Notes: generated by a model from the letters alone, not told the origin. A stretch of DNA of 64,000 nucleotides from VRUE01 sp963716245 (GCA_963716245.1 OY970300.1:558001-622000); one strand, 5' to 3'. Counted from the stretch's first letter, positions 1 through 8,936 are shown. Translations and numbers: made by a program.

Positions 1-218
1 CCTACGACTCGATCGCCAAGATCGTTGCGGGCGGGCAGGAGCAGGGTGTCTTCCGCGCCGACATCGACCCGAACTTCGCCTCGATGTCCTTCTACGGGGC
101 GATCGAGCAGCTGCTCTCGGGCTGGATCTTCGAGCTGATTCCCGCCGGCGACGGTGACTTCGACGACGCAAAGGCTCTTGTCGTGGGGACGATCTGCGAC
201 GGGCTGGAGCCTCGATAG
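1..218 (+). CDS. TetR-family regulator, C-terminal part (cut by window edge)
   Basis: An open frame runs in from the left edge and stops at TAG 216-218, giving 71 visible residues that end ICDGLEPR. The segment GGQEQGVFRADIDPNFASMS followed by an amphipathic helix and LLSGWIFE is typical of the ligand-binding C-terminal domain of TetR/FadR-type repressors. In that fold, a short turn with the pattern G-x-F-x-x-D-x-D/N precedes the helix that lines the effector pocket. The DNA-binding N-terminus lies outside the window, so neither ligand nor operator can be inferred. It is followed by a small envelope-protein cluster, which it may or may not control. Family assignment rests on pattern resemblance only. 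Confidence 0.7.
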   Translation, partial: YDSIAKIVAGGQEQGVFRADIDPNFASMSFYGAIEQLLSGWIFELIPAGDGDFDDAKALVVGTICDGLEPR

Positions 219-234
219 GTAAGGTCGGGCTTTG

Positions 235-369
235 ATGGACAAAGAGATCACGAAGCGACTGGTGTGGAGCGGCCTGCTGGCCGCCAGCGGCGCGGCCGCC
301 AGCATCGTCGCGACCCGACTCGCCGCAATCGTCTTCCGCCGCCTCTACGACGAGGATCCCCCCGAGTAG
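235..369 (+). CDS. 44-aa predicted membrane peptide
   Basis: A short ATG frame encodes 44 residues: an N-terminal MDKEITKRLVWSG, one Ala-rich transmembrane stretch (about residues 11-33) and an acidic tail DEDPPE. The gene begins 16 nt after the TetR-like stop and ends 2 nt before the next ATG, so it looks like the first member of a three-gene run with the holin-like and DUF3618 genes. It resembles short DUF4235-like actinobacterial membrane proteins but is smaller, and I do not assign it to a family. Function unknown. Confidence 0.55.
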   Translation: MDKEITKRLVWSGLLAASGAAASIVATRLAAIVFRRLYDEDPPE

Positions 370-371
370 CC

Positions 372-797
372 ATGCCCGAGCCGATCTCGCCACCGCCCGA
401 GCCCGACCGCAAGTCGGTCGGCGAGCTCCTCGCCGACGTCACCGAAGGGGCGTCCTCGCTCGTCCGCGAGGAGATCGAGCTGGCGAAGACGGAGGTTTCC
501 GAAAAAGTCGGCAGCATCCTGCGCGGCTCCGTCGTCGGCATCGCCGCCGGCACCTTCGCCTTCCTCGCCCTGATCCTCGCGATGCACGGGATCGCCTGGC
601 TGATCAACGACCTCTTCTTCGAGGACGAGGTCTGGCCCGGCTACTTCATCGAGGCAGCCTTCTTCCTGCTGGTCGCCGGCATCGCCGGCCTCGTCGCCTA
701 CCGCGCCGTCCAGAAGGGCGCCCCGCCGGTGCCCGAGCAGGCGATCGAGGAGGCGAAGCGGACCAGGGCCGTGCTCCAAGGGGAGCCGCAGCGATGA
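372..797 (+). CDS. Phage holin family (superfamily III, Phage_holin_3_6-like) membrane protein
   Basis: A 141-aa protein beginning MPEPISPP. A cytoplasmic helix (about residues 15-50, with LVREEIELAKTEVSEKVG) precedes two hydrophobic hairpin segments (about 57-80 and 92-117) and a charged C-terminus. The motif LVREEIELAK is the hallmark of the actinobacterial holin-III-like family. Despite the name, these proteins are chromosomal, usually sit beside DUF3618 genes, and have no shown role in lysis. The ATG at 372 was chosen because it follows the preceding stop by 2 nt. The 3' end overlaps the DUF3618 gene by four bases (ATGA). A role in envelope stress or membrane organisation is inference. 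Confidence 0.85.
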   Translation: MPEPISPPPEPDRKSVGELLADVTEGASSLVREEIELAKTEVSEKVGSILRGSVVGIAAGTFAFLALILAMHGIAWLINDLFFEDEVWPGYFIEAAFFLLVAGIAGLVAYRAVQKGAPPVPEQAIEEAKRTRAVLQGEPQR

Positions 798-1006
798 ACG
801 GTCGCTCCTCGGCGCAGATCCGCGCCGACATCGAGGCCCAGCGCCGCGAGCTCGGCACCTCGGTCGAAGCCCTGCGCTTCCGCGTCGCGGAGCTGACCGA
901 CTGGCGCCGCCAGGTCCATGAGCACCGCAGCCAACTGGTCGCCGGCGCCGCCGTCGCCGGCTTCGTCGTCGGCGTGATGGCCCTGCGCCGCCGCCGCCGC
1001 TCCTAG
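794..1006 (+). CDS. DUF3618-family small membrane protein
   Basis: A 70-aa protein with the typical DUF3618 layout. The N-terminal helix SSAQIRADIEAQRRELGTSV carries the conserved I-R-x-D-I-E-x-x-R-x-E-L pattern. A linker and a single hydrophobic segment (about residues 47-63) follow, then an Arg-rich cytoplasmic end. The start overlaps the holin-like gene by 4 bp, implying translational coupling. DUF3618 and holin-III-like proteins are a recurrent actinobacterial pair of unknown function. Confidence 0.88.
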   Translation: MNGRSSAQIRADIEAQRRELGTSVEALRFRVAELTDWRRQVHEHRSQLVAGAAVAGFVVGVMALRRRRRS

Positions 1007-1063
1007 CCCGCAGCGGCCTCGTCGAAGCACCTCCCTTGACAGGGCGACTTCCGCTGCGCTGAC

Positions 1064-1081
1064 GCGGGTTTTGCGACCCGC
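1064..1081 (+). terminator. Weak GC hairpin after the DUF3618 gene
   Basis: GCGGGT (1064-1069) and ACCCGC (1076-1081) form a perfect 6-bp stem with a 6-nt loop. It lies 58 nt after the stop of the small envelope cluster and upstream of the next promoter. No T-tract follows, so termination is only a guess from position. Confidence 0.3.
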
Positions 1082-1106
1082 CCTGGCCTCATACCGTTCT
1101 CGTTCC

Positions 1107-1136
1107 TTGACAAAGATGAACTCGTATGTTTATCCT
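1107..1136 (+). promoter_or_regulatory. Sigma70-type promoter of the giant secreted-protein operon
   Basis: TTGACA (1107-1112), an 18-bp spacer and TATCCT (1131-1136) form the clearest -35/-10 pair in the window. Transcription would start near 1143 and give a leader of about 127 nt. The leader holds a perfect 6-bp hairpin with a TCCG loop (1223-1238) and then the AAGGAG ribosome-binding site at 1255-1260. Unlike most genes here, this operon has both a -35 box and a real 5' UTR. Confidence 0.65.
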
Positions 1137-1269
1137 TGCCCAGCCGTTTGGGAACGCGTTTGTTAGTTCAGGGAACTGACTCGTTTGACCGGTCGGCTAA
1201 CCACAGGGAAATGCCCAGGGAGGACCGCTCCGGCGGTCGGCAGGGGCAGAGGACAAGGAGAAGAGCTAC

Positions 1270-4200
1270 GTGAGACGCCACGCGAAGGCACTTGTTGCCA
1301 TTACGGCACTGTTCGTCCTGCTTGGTGCCTCGAGCGCCTTCGCTCTGCAGACGCATGAGCAGGGAGAAGACGTCAAAACGGCCGATGTCCCGGGCGGCGT
1401 CTGCTGCTTCGCGGGCCTCGCCGTCGACTCCAGCGGCGGCGACCTCTACGCCGCCGACCAGTTCGATCCCAATACCTTCGCCTTCGGCAAGCTGCACCGC
1501 TTCAACGCGGACGGCAGCTACGACGCCTCCTTCGACGTCGAGGAATCGCTCGGCGAACCTCAAGACGTCGCCGTCGACAACTCCGGCACTGCCTCCGACG
1601 GGCGGATCTACGTCACCGATTCGGCCAACAACAGGGTGGTCGCGATCGACGGAAGCGGGGCTCTCGTCGCCGCCTTCGGCACGGGCGGGCGGATCAACGG
1701 GGTCGAAGACTCAGCCGGTGACCCCGACGCGCTGCCCTCGCCCTTCACCTCCTTCTCGCGTCCCTGCGGCCTGGCGGTGGACCGGGGCAACGCCAACCTC
1801 TTCGTCGCCGACCAGTTCAACAACCGGATCTGGATCTTCGACTCCTCCGGGGCCCTCGTCGGCGAAATCGCCGACCCCTCCCTGAACGGCCCCTGCGGGA
1901 TGGCCTTCTCCTCCACCGGGCGCCTCTACGTCAGGAACGCCTTCGACGGCAAGGTCCTGCGCTTCGTCCGTACCGGCGCGACCACCTATGAGTTCGGCTC
2001 GGTCTTCTTCCCCGCCGAAGAAGGCGGCGCCTCGGACGTGGCCGTCGACACCACCGACGACCACGTCTACGTCAACCGCGGCGATCGGATCGTCGAGTAC
2101 GACGCAGGCGGCTCGCAGGTCTCCACCTTCGGCCAGGGTCAAGGCGGCGGGACGCCGCTGTGTTGCTCGGGCGGGATCGCGGTGGACGGGATCAACGGGC
2201 GCATCTACGCCTCCGACGGCGGTTCGATCAAGACGTTCTCGACCGCGCTGATCACGCTTCCCGACGTCACCACGGGCTCCGCCTCGAACGTCACCGGCGA
2301 GACCGCGACCGTGAAAGGCACGGTCGACCCCGCCGGAGGACCGGACTCGCAATGCGTCTTCGAATACGACACCGACGGCAGCTACTCGGCCCCCGCGACG
2401 GCCCCCTGTCAGCCTGCGGGCAGCTACTCGAGCTTCCGGGAAGTGAGCGCCGACCTCACTGGCCTCAGCCCCGCCACCACCTACCACTACCGCCTCCACG
2501 CGACGAGCTCCGAAGGAGCGAGCAACGGGGGCGACAGGAGCTTCACCACCGACGGACCGCCGGTGGTCGGGTCGCTCTCGGTGGCGAACGTCTCCGATGT
2601 CGGAGCGACGTTGAGGGCGCGGATCGACCCCGCCGGCTCGACTACCGCCTACCGCTTCGAGTACACGACCAAGAAAGACTTCGAGTCCCAGGGATTCTCG
2701 GGCGCCAGCAGGGTCCCCGTGCCCGATGCGAATGTCGATGCGACGGCCGCCCCTCTGGCAGTCAGCCAGGTCATCGCCGACCTCACGCCGTCGACCGAGT
2801 ACGTGTTTCGCGTAGTCGCGACCAATGCCATCGACACCACCGAGACGACTGCAAGGCCCTTCAAGACGTCTGCCGCCCCGACGGGCGCCGAGCGGGGGGA
2901 GATCCCAGGCCGAGGCTTCCTCCCTCACGACCGGGCTTGGGAGATGGTGAGCCCCCCCGACAAGGGGGGTGCAGACGTCAGTCCCAGATCGGACCGGACG
3001 CGTGCCGCTGTCGATGGCAACGCCGTCAACTTCATGTCGCTGGGTGCCTTTGCGGACGCCCCGGGCTTGATCGTGGCCAACGACTACATCGCCGAGCGCT
3101 CCACCGATCCGAGCCCTGGTCACAACGGCTGGCGCACCCATGCCGTGACGCCGGCGATATCTACGGGTATTCCGTTCGCGCTCCTCGCCTCAGGCTATGA
3201 ACCCCGCTATTTCGGCGACTTCTCCGACGATCTGAACCGGGGGATCTTCATGGAGATCAATCCCTTGACCGATGACCCCTTTACCGAGCTGGTACCCAAC
3301 CTCTATCGTCGCACTGATCTGAGGAAGCCAGGGGTAGGAACCTATGAGCTGGTCACCTCCTGCCCGATATGTCCGGAGACGGGACCTCTACCAACGTTCC
3401 CGGCAGGTGGTGCGGACCTGATATTCAAACCGAGGATCGCCGGCACGACGCCGGATGTGACCCGTGTGGTCTTCGAATCGATGCACCATCTGACCGGCGA
3501 CGCTCCACCGACGAGTCGAGACAGCAAGCTCTACGAGTGGAGCGACGGGACCGTCCGCTACGTCGGCAGGATCCCGGCGGACCCGTCCGCCACGTCGTGC
3601 AACGACCTCGAGGGCCCGGCATGCACGTCAGCCGTGATCTCCCACGCTGGGGCCAGTACGAACGCGGGAACGCTCTCTGAAGATGGAAACGAATGGCTGA
3701 CGCCTCACGTGATCTCGGACGGATCCGACGGCCACAGTCGCATCTTCTTCACCCACCCGACCGTGGATGGCACCACGGCCGTGCCAGCGCACGCCGAAGG
3801 GAACCTGTACATGCGGGTCGACGGGGTCGAAACCGTGCAGCTGAACGCCTCCGAGCGCACCGGACCGGCCGGATTCGCGATGGCGAAGTTCCTCGACGCC
3901 TCCACCGACGGCACCCGCGCCTTCTTCGTATCGCCTCAGCCCTTGACCGACGACGCCCCGCCCGCAACCCACGAGGGCAGGCTCTACATGTATGACGCGG
4001 CAGCGGTGAACGACGAGGTTCAGAAGCTCGCCGTCGAGGCGAGCGGAGGGCAGTTCAGGCTCCGCTTCGAATCCGAACCGACCGTGGACCTGTCCTTCGA
4101 CGCGCCCGCGTCTGCGATCGAGGCCGCCCTCGAGGCCCTTCCCTCGGTGGGCGGGGCAGGTGGCTCGGTGAGCGTCACCGGGGGGTCCGCCGGCGGCGAC

Positions 4201-5406
4201 GGCGGCACTCCTTACACGATCGTCTTCGGTGGCTCCCTGGCTGGAAAAGATCAGCCGCTGATGAGCGCCGAGCCGGGTACGACGCCGCTGTCCGGCGGTT
4301 CCGCGCAGGCGACCGTGACGCCTTGGGTAAAAGGCGGGGGCCACCTGCAGCTCCTCAATCGGGACAGCGAACCGGCGGACGAAGGCGGCTTGGCGGTCTT
4401 GCTCGGCCCGAGCGACAGCGGTCACGACGTCTACATGGTCGTCCAGGGTCAGCTGGTCGACTCCGAGCCCGTCCTGGGCACGAACTACGGAATCTACCGC
4501 TGGCATGACGGTGAGATCTCCTACATCGGATATATGCCGAATGTCCTCCTAATAAACCCCGAGCTGCTGAACGACCTGGCGAGTTCCGGCAGGACCGCAG
4601 CAGGTGAGGGAACGCAGGCACGAGTGTCGCCTGACGGCAAGCATCTGCTCTTCGCCGCCCGAAGCGGGGAGGGCCTGACCGGCTACGACCATGGCGTCTG
4701 CGAACCGGTCTTCGGCGTGGGTTGTCACGAGCTGTACCTCTATGACGCCGAGGCCGATTCCCTGCAGTGCGCTTCGTGCAACCCGACGGGAGCCGCTGCG
4801 ACCGGTCCGGCGACGGTAAGCATAAAGAAAGAGCAGGGTGGCTCACAGGTATCGCGACGACTGAACAATCCCCTCTCGGATGATGGCCGCTATGCGTTCT
4901 TCTCGACCGCGGAGCGGCTGGTCTTGGCGGATACCAACGGGGTCATGGACGCGTACGTCTTCGATTCCGAGGAGGGCAAGCCGCATCTGATCTCCAGCGG
5001 CGAGCATCAGTCGCCCTCCTACTTCCTCGACGCTTCGTTCGACGGACGCGACGCCTTCTTCAGCACGCGGGATCGTCTGTCCAAATGGGACTCCGACATC
5101 CAAACCGACGTCTATGACGCTCGCGTGGGGGGAGGTTTCCCCGAGCCGCCGGCTCCGCCCCCGGCCTGCATCGGGGACGCGTGCCAACCGGCCCCGACTC
5201 ATGTCAACGACGCCGACCCGAGCTCGAGCTCCTTCGCGGGCCCGGGCGACCCCCGTGTTCGCGACCGTCATCGACCTCGGCGGTGCGGGAAGGGCAAACG
5301 CCGTGCCAAACGGCGCAACGGCAAGGCACGTTGCGTGAAGCGACGGCACGGGCGCAGTCGTCACGCTGAGCGAACCGCCAACGGCCACGGGAGGGCCAGT
5401 CGATGA
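1270..5406 (+). CDS. Giant secreted protein: NHL propeller, Fn3 repeats, PD40-like repeats, basic tail
   Basis: A 1378-aa protein starting at GTG 1270, nine bases behind AAGGAG. A Sec signal peptide (RRHAKAL, hydrophobic core, cleavage near ASSAFA) is followed by NHL/beta-propeller repeats (about 40-330; recurrent motifs such as GDLYAADQF, GRIYVTDSANNRVV and LFVADQFNNRIW). Two Fn3-like domains come next (about 335-425 and 430-535; LTGLSPATTYHYRL, LTPSTEYVFRV). A long WD40/PD40-like region (about 545-1300) begins with AWEMVSPPDKGG. About 100 residues within it (917-1020) look like an inserted module. The last 45 residues are extremely Arg/Lys-rich with two Cys. Proteins of this architecture are typical of Thermoleophilia and are presumed surface or extracellular. 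Binding partner unknown. The stop overlaps the next gene by ATGA. Confidence 0.85.
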   Translation: MRRHAKALVAITALFVLLGASSAFALQTHEQGEDVKTADVPGGVCCFAGLAVDSSGGDLYAADQFDPNTFAFGKLHRFNADGSYDASFDVEESLGEPQDVAVDNSGTASDGRIYVTDSANNRVVAIDGSGALVAAFGTGGRINGVEDSAGDPDALPSPFTSFSRPCGLAVDRGNANLFVADQFNNRIWIFDSSGALVGEIADPSLNGPCGMAFSSTGRLYVRNAFDGKVLRFVRTGATTYEFGSVFFPAEEGGASDVAVDTTDDHVYVNRGDRIVEYDAGGSQVSTFGQGQGGGTPLCCSGGIAVDGINGRIYASDGGSIKTFSTALITLPDVTTGSASNVTGETATVKGTVDPAGGPDSQCVFEYDTDGSYSAPATAPCQPAGSYSSFREVSADLTGLSPATTYHYRLHATSSEGASNGGDRSFTTDGPPVVGSLSVANVSDVGATLRARIDPAGSTTAYRFEYTTKKDFESQGFSGASRVPVPDANVDATAAPLAVSQVIADLTPSTEYVFRVVATNAIDTTETTARPFKTSAAPTGAERGEIPGRGFLPHDRAWEMVSPPDKGGADVSPRSDRTRAAVDGNAVNFMSLGAFADAPGLIVANDYIAERSTDPSPGHNGWRTHAVTPAISTGIPFALLASGYEPRYFGDFSDDLNRGIFMEINPLTDDPFTELVPNLYRRTDLRKPGVGTYELVTSCPICPETGPLPTFPAGGADLIFKPRIAGTTPDVTRVVFESMHHLTGDAPPTSRDSKLYEWSDGTVRYVGRIPADPSATSCNDLEGPACTSAVISHAGASTNAGTLSEDGNEWLTPHVISDGSDGHSRIFFTHPTVDGTTAVPAHAEGNLYMRVDGVETVQLNASERTGPAGFAMAKFLDASTDGTRAFFVSPQPLTDDAPPATHEGRLYMYDAAAVNDEVQKLAVEASGGQFRLRFESEPTVDLSFDAPASAIEAALEALPSVGGAGGSVSVTGGSAGGDGGTPYTIVFGGSLAGKDQPLMSAEPGTTPLSGGSAQATVTPWVKGGGHLQLLNRDSEPADEGGLAVLLGPSDSGHDVYMVVQGQLVDSEPVLGTNYGIYRWHDGEISYIGYMPNVLLINPELLNDLASSGRTAAGEGTQARVSPDGKHLLFAARSGEGLTGYDHGVCEPVFGVGCHELYLYDAEADSLQCASCNPTGAAATGPATVSIKKEQGGSQVSRRLNNPLSDDGRYAFFSTAERLVLADTNGVMDAYVFDSEEGKPHLISSGEHQSPSYFLDASFDGRDAFFSTRDRLSKWDSDIQTDVYDARVGGGFPEPPAPPPACIGDACQPAPTHVNDADPSSSSFAGPGDPRVRDRHRPRRCGKGKRRAKRRNGKARCVKRRHGRSRHAERTANGHGRASR

Positions 5407-8400
5407 GAACGCTGATTGATGTCAACCGCAGGCCCGCCGCGCTTGTCGCCGCCGTCGCGTCCCTGCTGGTCGCGCTTGCGGCGGTCATACCGGCGTCCGC
5501 GGCAGCGGCCGGTCCGCGCTTGCGGCTCGACGCGCAGTCCAACACCACCGCCGCGCCGGGCAGCCGCGTTCAGCTTGCCGTCGCGATAGCTAACGTCGGA
5601 GACGCGCCGACCGACGGAAGTCAGCCTACGGTTTTCACCGCCACGCTTCCGGACGGCGTGACCGTCACCGACCCGAATGACCCGGAGACGGCGGGCCACT
5701 TCATCAACGCCCAGCTTTTCAACTGGGGCAGCTTCAACATCAGCTCGTGCACGGCGCCTGACGGATCGCCGCTTGTCGGTGGCGAGAGCGGCTTGAGATG
5801 CGAATTCTTCGAGTCGATGAGCCCCGGCGTTCCGGCCAACAGCTCTTCCGGCTCGACGTTCAACCTCTTCGTCGACATCGCCCCTGCCGCAACCGGCCTG
5901 CGGACGATGCGCTTCGACGTCTCCGGGGGCGGAGCGGGGAGCGCCCGCACTTACGATCCGGTTCGCATCACGCCTGCGGAGCCGGAGTTCGGCATCGACG
6001 CATTCGATGGCCTGGTCTCCGACGAGAACGGCGCTCTTTTCACCCAGGCCGGCGGGCATCCCTACGAGTACACGACTTTCATCCAGTTCAACACGCATAC
6101 CGATCCCAGACCGATTTTCGGGGATCGGCAGCCGGTGGAGCCGATCAAGGACATCCTCGTCGATCTGCCCCCGGGCTTGGTCGGCAATCCGCGCCCTCTG
6201 GAGAAGTGCACGGCTGCGCAGCTGATGGGTAGCGGCGAGGGCGTATTCAAAAAACCGACTTGTCCGGTCGGGTCGCAGGTCGGGAAGGTCGCCGTGCATG
6301 CGCCGGCCCGCGAAATCGTCACCCTAGTCAAGCAGCATCACGCCGCGCTCTACAACATGGTGCCACCCGAAGGATCGCCGGCTCGTTTCGGCTTCGCGGT
6401 GATGGGAACCCTCGTCTACCTGGACGCTGAGCTTCGGTCGGACGGGGACTACGGGGTGACCGTAGGCTCCAGGAACTCGCCGGGGGGCCTCGCCTTCAAC
6501 GGGTCGACCGTCACCTTCTGGGGCGTGCCTGGAGATCCGCGTCACGACCCCGACCGATCCTGCCCCGGGCAGCCGGGGGCGCCGGGGGGCGGGCCGAGCT
6601 GTGCGGCCGGAGTCGCCGAGCTGGTTCCCTTCCTGCGAATGCCGACCCGTTGCTCGGGTCCTGAAGAGGTGACGGTGAAGACCGCATCCTGGCAAGACCC
6701 AGGTGCGTTCGGACGGGGCGGCTTCCCGGATCTCTCGGATCCGGCCTGGGAGACCGCTTCCTACACTACGCACGAGTCACCCGGCTATCCCGCCAACCCC
6801 GAGGATCCGAGCACGCCGTGGGGGGCGCAGCGCGGTCTCGATGGCTGCGCCAGCGTGCCCGTCCGGGGATCGCTGAGCGCCACGCCCACCGCGCTCGACA
6901 CCGAGACCTCGAGCGGGCTTCAAGTACACGTGGAGGTGCCAAACCCGGGAATCGGAAACCAGGCGGGTATCTCCTCTTCGGACATCAAGGGCATCGAGGT
7001 GAGCCTTCCCCCGGGAGTGACCATCAATCCTTCCCAGGCAGAGGGCCTGGGCGTCTGCAGCGCGTCTCGGTACGAGAGCACGGCCCTTTCCTTCCAGCCG
7101 ACCCCAGGCAGGGGGTGTCCGTCGGATTCGAAGATCGGGACCGTCTCGGTCAAGACGCCCTTGCTCGACGAGACCTTGGAGGGTCAGGTGTTCATCGCCG
7201 AGCAGGACGATCCGACGACGGCCGAGCTGGGGGCCGAGAACCCCTTCGACTCTTTTCTTGCGATCTACGTCGTGATAGAGAATCCGGCGCGGGGCATTCT
7301 CGTCAAGCTCGCCGGAAAAATAGAGCTCGACGCGAGGACCGGTCGGATCGTCACGACCTTCGACGATTTGCCGCAGCAGCCTTTCTCGAGCTTCGAGTTT
7401 CGCTTCAGGGAGGGCGCAAGGGCACCTCTGGTGACTCCGCCGACGTGCGGACGGTACGAGACCGAGGCGGTCTTCACGCCCTGGTCGGACCCCGCCAGGA
7501 AGCTTCGTACGATCTCCTCGTTCGAGATCGTCCACGGCCTCGGCGGCGGCCCCTGCCCGCCGGGAGGGATCCCGTCCTTCAACCCGGGCTTCGGCGCCGG
7601 CTCGACCAACAACAACGCCGGCTCCTTCAGTCCATTCACGATGCGCCTCACGCGCAACGACGGCGAACAGGACCTGACCAAGTTCAGCTCGGTCCTCCCG
7701 CCCGGCGTCTCGGCCAAGATAGCCGGAGTTGAGAAATGCTCCGAGGCGGCGATCGCCGCCGCGGCGACGAGGCGGGGCCGCCAGGAGCTGGCCGGCCCGA
7801 GCTGCCCGGCTGACTCCCAGATAGGTCGTACCCTCGTCGGGGCCGGAGTGGGCTCGGTGCTCACGGACGTGTCCGGGTCCCTCTACCTGGCCGGCCCCTA
7901 CAACGGAGCGCCGCTCTCGGTCGTATCGATCACCCCCGCCGTCGCCGGTCCGTTCGACGTCGGCACGGTGGTCGTGCGAGAGGCGCTGACGCTCGATCCG
8001 GTGACCGCCGAAGTCCACGTCGACGGCGACAGATCGGACCCGATCCCCCACATCCTGAAGGGGATCCCACTGAAGCTCAGGGAGCTCAGGGTCTTCGTGG
8101 ACAGAGACAAGTTCACGATCAACCCGACCTCCTGCGATCCCTCCAGCGTGAAAGCCACCCTGTTCGGTAGCTATCTGGACGTCTTCGACCCCTCGGACGA
8201 CGTCCCGGTGAAGCTCTCGGATCGCTACCAGGCTTCCAATTGCGCGGCGCTCGGCTTCAAGCCCTCGCTCACGATCAAGCTGAAGGGCGGCACGAAGCGA
8301 GGCTCCTACCCCGGCCTGAGGGCGGTGGTCACTCCTCGCAGGGGAGATGCCAACATCGACGGCGCCACGGTCACCCTGCCGAGGACCGCGTTCCTCGAAC

Positions 8401-8858
8401 AGGCCCACATCCGAACGATCTGCACCAGGGTCCAGTTCGCCGCCGACAGCTGTCCCCAAGGAGCGATCTACGGCAAGGTCACGGCGTTCACGCCTCTGCT
8501 CGACGAGCCGCTCTCAGGCCCCGTCTATCTCAGGTCCTCCAACCACACGCTGCCCGACCTGGTCTTCGACCTGAAGGGCGTTGTCGACATCGAGGTTCCG
8601 GGCCGCATCGACTCGGTAAACGGCGGGATCAGGGCACGCTTCTCCTCGGTCCCAGACGCCCCGATCTCCAAAGTGGTCCTCACGATGCAGGGCGGCAAGA
8701 AGGGCCTGATCGTCAACAGCGCCAACCTCTGCGCCGCCAAGGGCCGGGCGAAAGCCGCCTTCACCGGCCAGAACGGCAAGCGGCACCGGTTTAGGCCGCT
8801 TGTCAAGGCGCAGTGCGGGAAGGGGCGGAAAAGCAAGCGCTCGGCACCGAAGCGGTGA
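5403..8858 (+). CDS. Giant secreted repeat protein, partner of the upstream NHL protein
   Basis: A 1151-aa protein whose ATG overlaps the previous stop by 4 bp. A signal peptide (about residues 1-38, Ala-rich, ending SAAAAG) precedes a DUF11-like beta domain (about 40-190). At least four related modules follow, marked by an L-P-P/R-G or similar turn, a Cys pair and a C-P-x-x-S-Q/K-I/V-G motif: near 255-305 (LPPGLVG, CPVGSQVG), 535-590 (LPPGVTI, CPSDSKIG), 765-820 (LPPGVSA, CPADSQIG) and 990-1030 (CPQGAIYG). Segments such as TPLLDETLEGQVFIAE and TPLLDEPLSGPVYLR recur behind the Cys motif. The C-terminus is a Lys/Arg-rich tail with two Cys, like the upstream protein. No catalytic signature was seen. 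Coupling and shared tail suggest the two proteins act together at the cell surface. Confidence 0.8.
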   Translation: MRTLIDVNRRPAALVAAVASLLVALAAVIPASAAAAGPRLRLDAQSNTTAAPGSRVQLAVAIANVGDAPTDGSQPTVFTATLPDGVTVTDPNDPETAGHFINAQLFNWGSFNISSCTAPDGSPLVGGESGLRCEFFESMSPGVPANSSSGSTFNLFVDIAPAATGLRTMRFDVSGGGAGSARTYDPVRITPAEPEFGIDAFDGLVSDENGALFTQAGGHPYEYTTFIQFNTHTDPRPIFGDRQPVEPIKDILVDLPPGLVGNPRPLEKCTAAQLMGSGEGVFKKPTCPVGSQVGKVAVHAPAREIVTLVKQHHAALYNMVPPEGSPARFGFAVMGTLVYLDAELRSDGDYGVTVGSRNSPGGLAFNGSTVTFWGVPGDPRHDPDRSCPGQPGAPGGGPSCAAGVAELVPFLRMPTRCSGPEEVTVKTASWQDPGAFGRGGFPDLSDPAWETASYTTHESPGYPANPEDPSTPWGAQRGLDGCASVPVRGSLSATPTALDTETSSGLQVHVEVPNPGIGNQAGISSSDIKGIEVSLPPGVTINPSQAEGLGVCSASRYESTALSFQPTPGRGCPSDSKIGTVSVKTPLLDETLEGQVFIAEQDDPTTAELGAENPFDSFLAIYVVIENPARGILVKLAGKIELDARTGRIVTTFDDLPQQPFSSFEFRFREGARAPLVTPPTCGRYETEAVFTPWSDPARKLRTISSFEIVHGLGGGPCPPGGIPSFNPGFGAGSTNNNAGSFSPFTMRLTRNDGEQDLTKFSSVLPPGVSAKIAGVEKCSEAAIAAAATRRGRQELAGPSCPADSQIGRTLVGAGVGSVLTDVSGSLYLAGPYNGAPLSVVSITPAVAGPFDVGTVVVREALTLDPVTAEVHVDGDRSDPIPHILKGIPLKLRELRVFVDRDKFTINPTSCDPSSVKATLFGSYLDVFDPSDDVPVKLSDRYQASNCAALGFKPSLTIKLKGGTKRGSYPGLRAVVTPRRGDANIDGATVTLPRTAFLEQAHIRTICTRVQFAADSCPQGAIYGKVTAFTPLLDEPLSGPVYLRSSNHTLPDLVFDLKGVVDIEVPGRIDSVNGGIRARFSSVPDAPISKVVLTMQGGKKGLIVNSANLCAAKGRAKAAFTGQNGKRHRFRPLVKAQCGKGRKSKRSAPKR

Positions 8859-8930
8859 GCACGCACTTTCGTCCCAAAGGATTCCGAGAAAAGTCACATC
8901 CAGCGCGCCACTCGCGCGTGGTGTTCTGTC

Positions 8931-8936
8931 TACGAT
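8931..8936 (+). promoter_or_regulatory. -10 box TACGAT, near-leaderless start of 8946 gene
   Basis: TACGAT lies 9 nt upstream of ATG 8946, with no Shine-Dalgarno sequence between. The expected transcript start falls at or within 2-3 nt of the start codon. Confidence 0.5.

Noticed and set aside
1036..1041. First TTGACA as a -35 box
   Set aside because: No TANNNT lies 16-18 bp downstream; the second TTGACA at 1107 has one.
1711..3141. Long antisense ORF (476 codons) opposite the giant NHL protein
   Set aside because: Long shadow ORFs are expected at this GC content; it has no recognisable domain, and the sense frame has signal peptide and repeats. The same holds for many large shadows, for example 4843-5388, 6777-8459, 16745-17755, 43073-46066 and 46309-49305.
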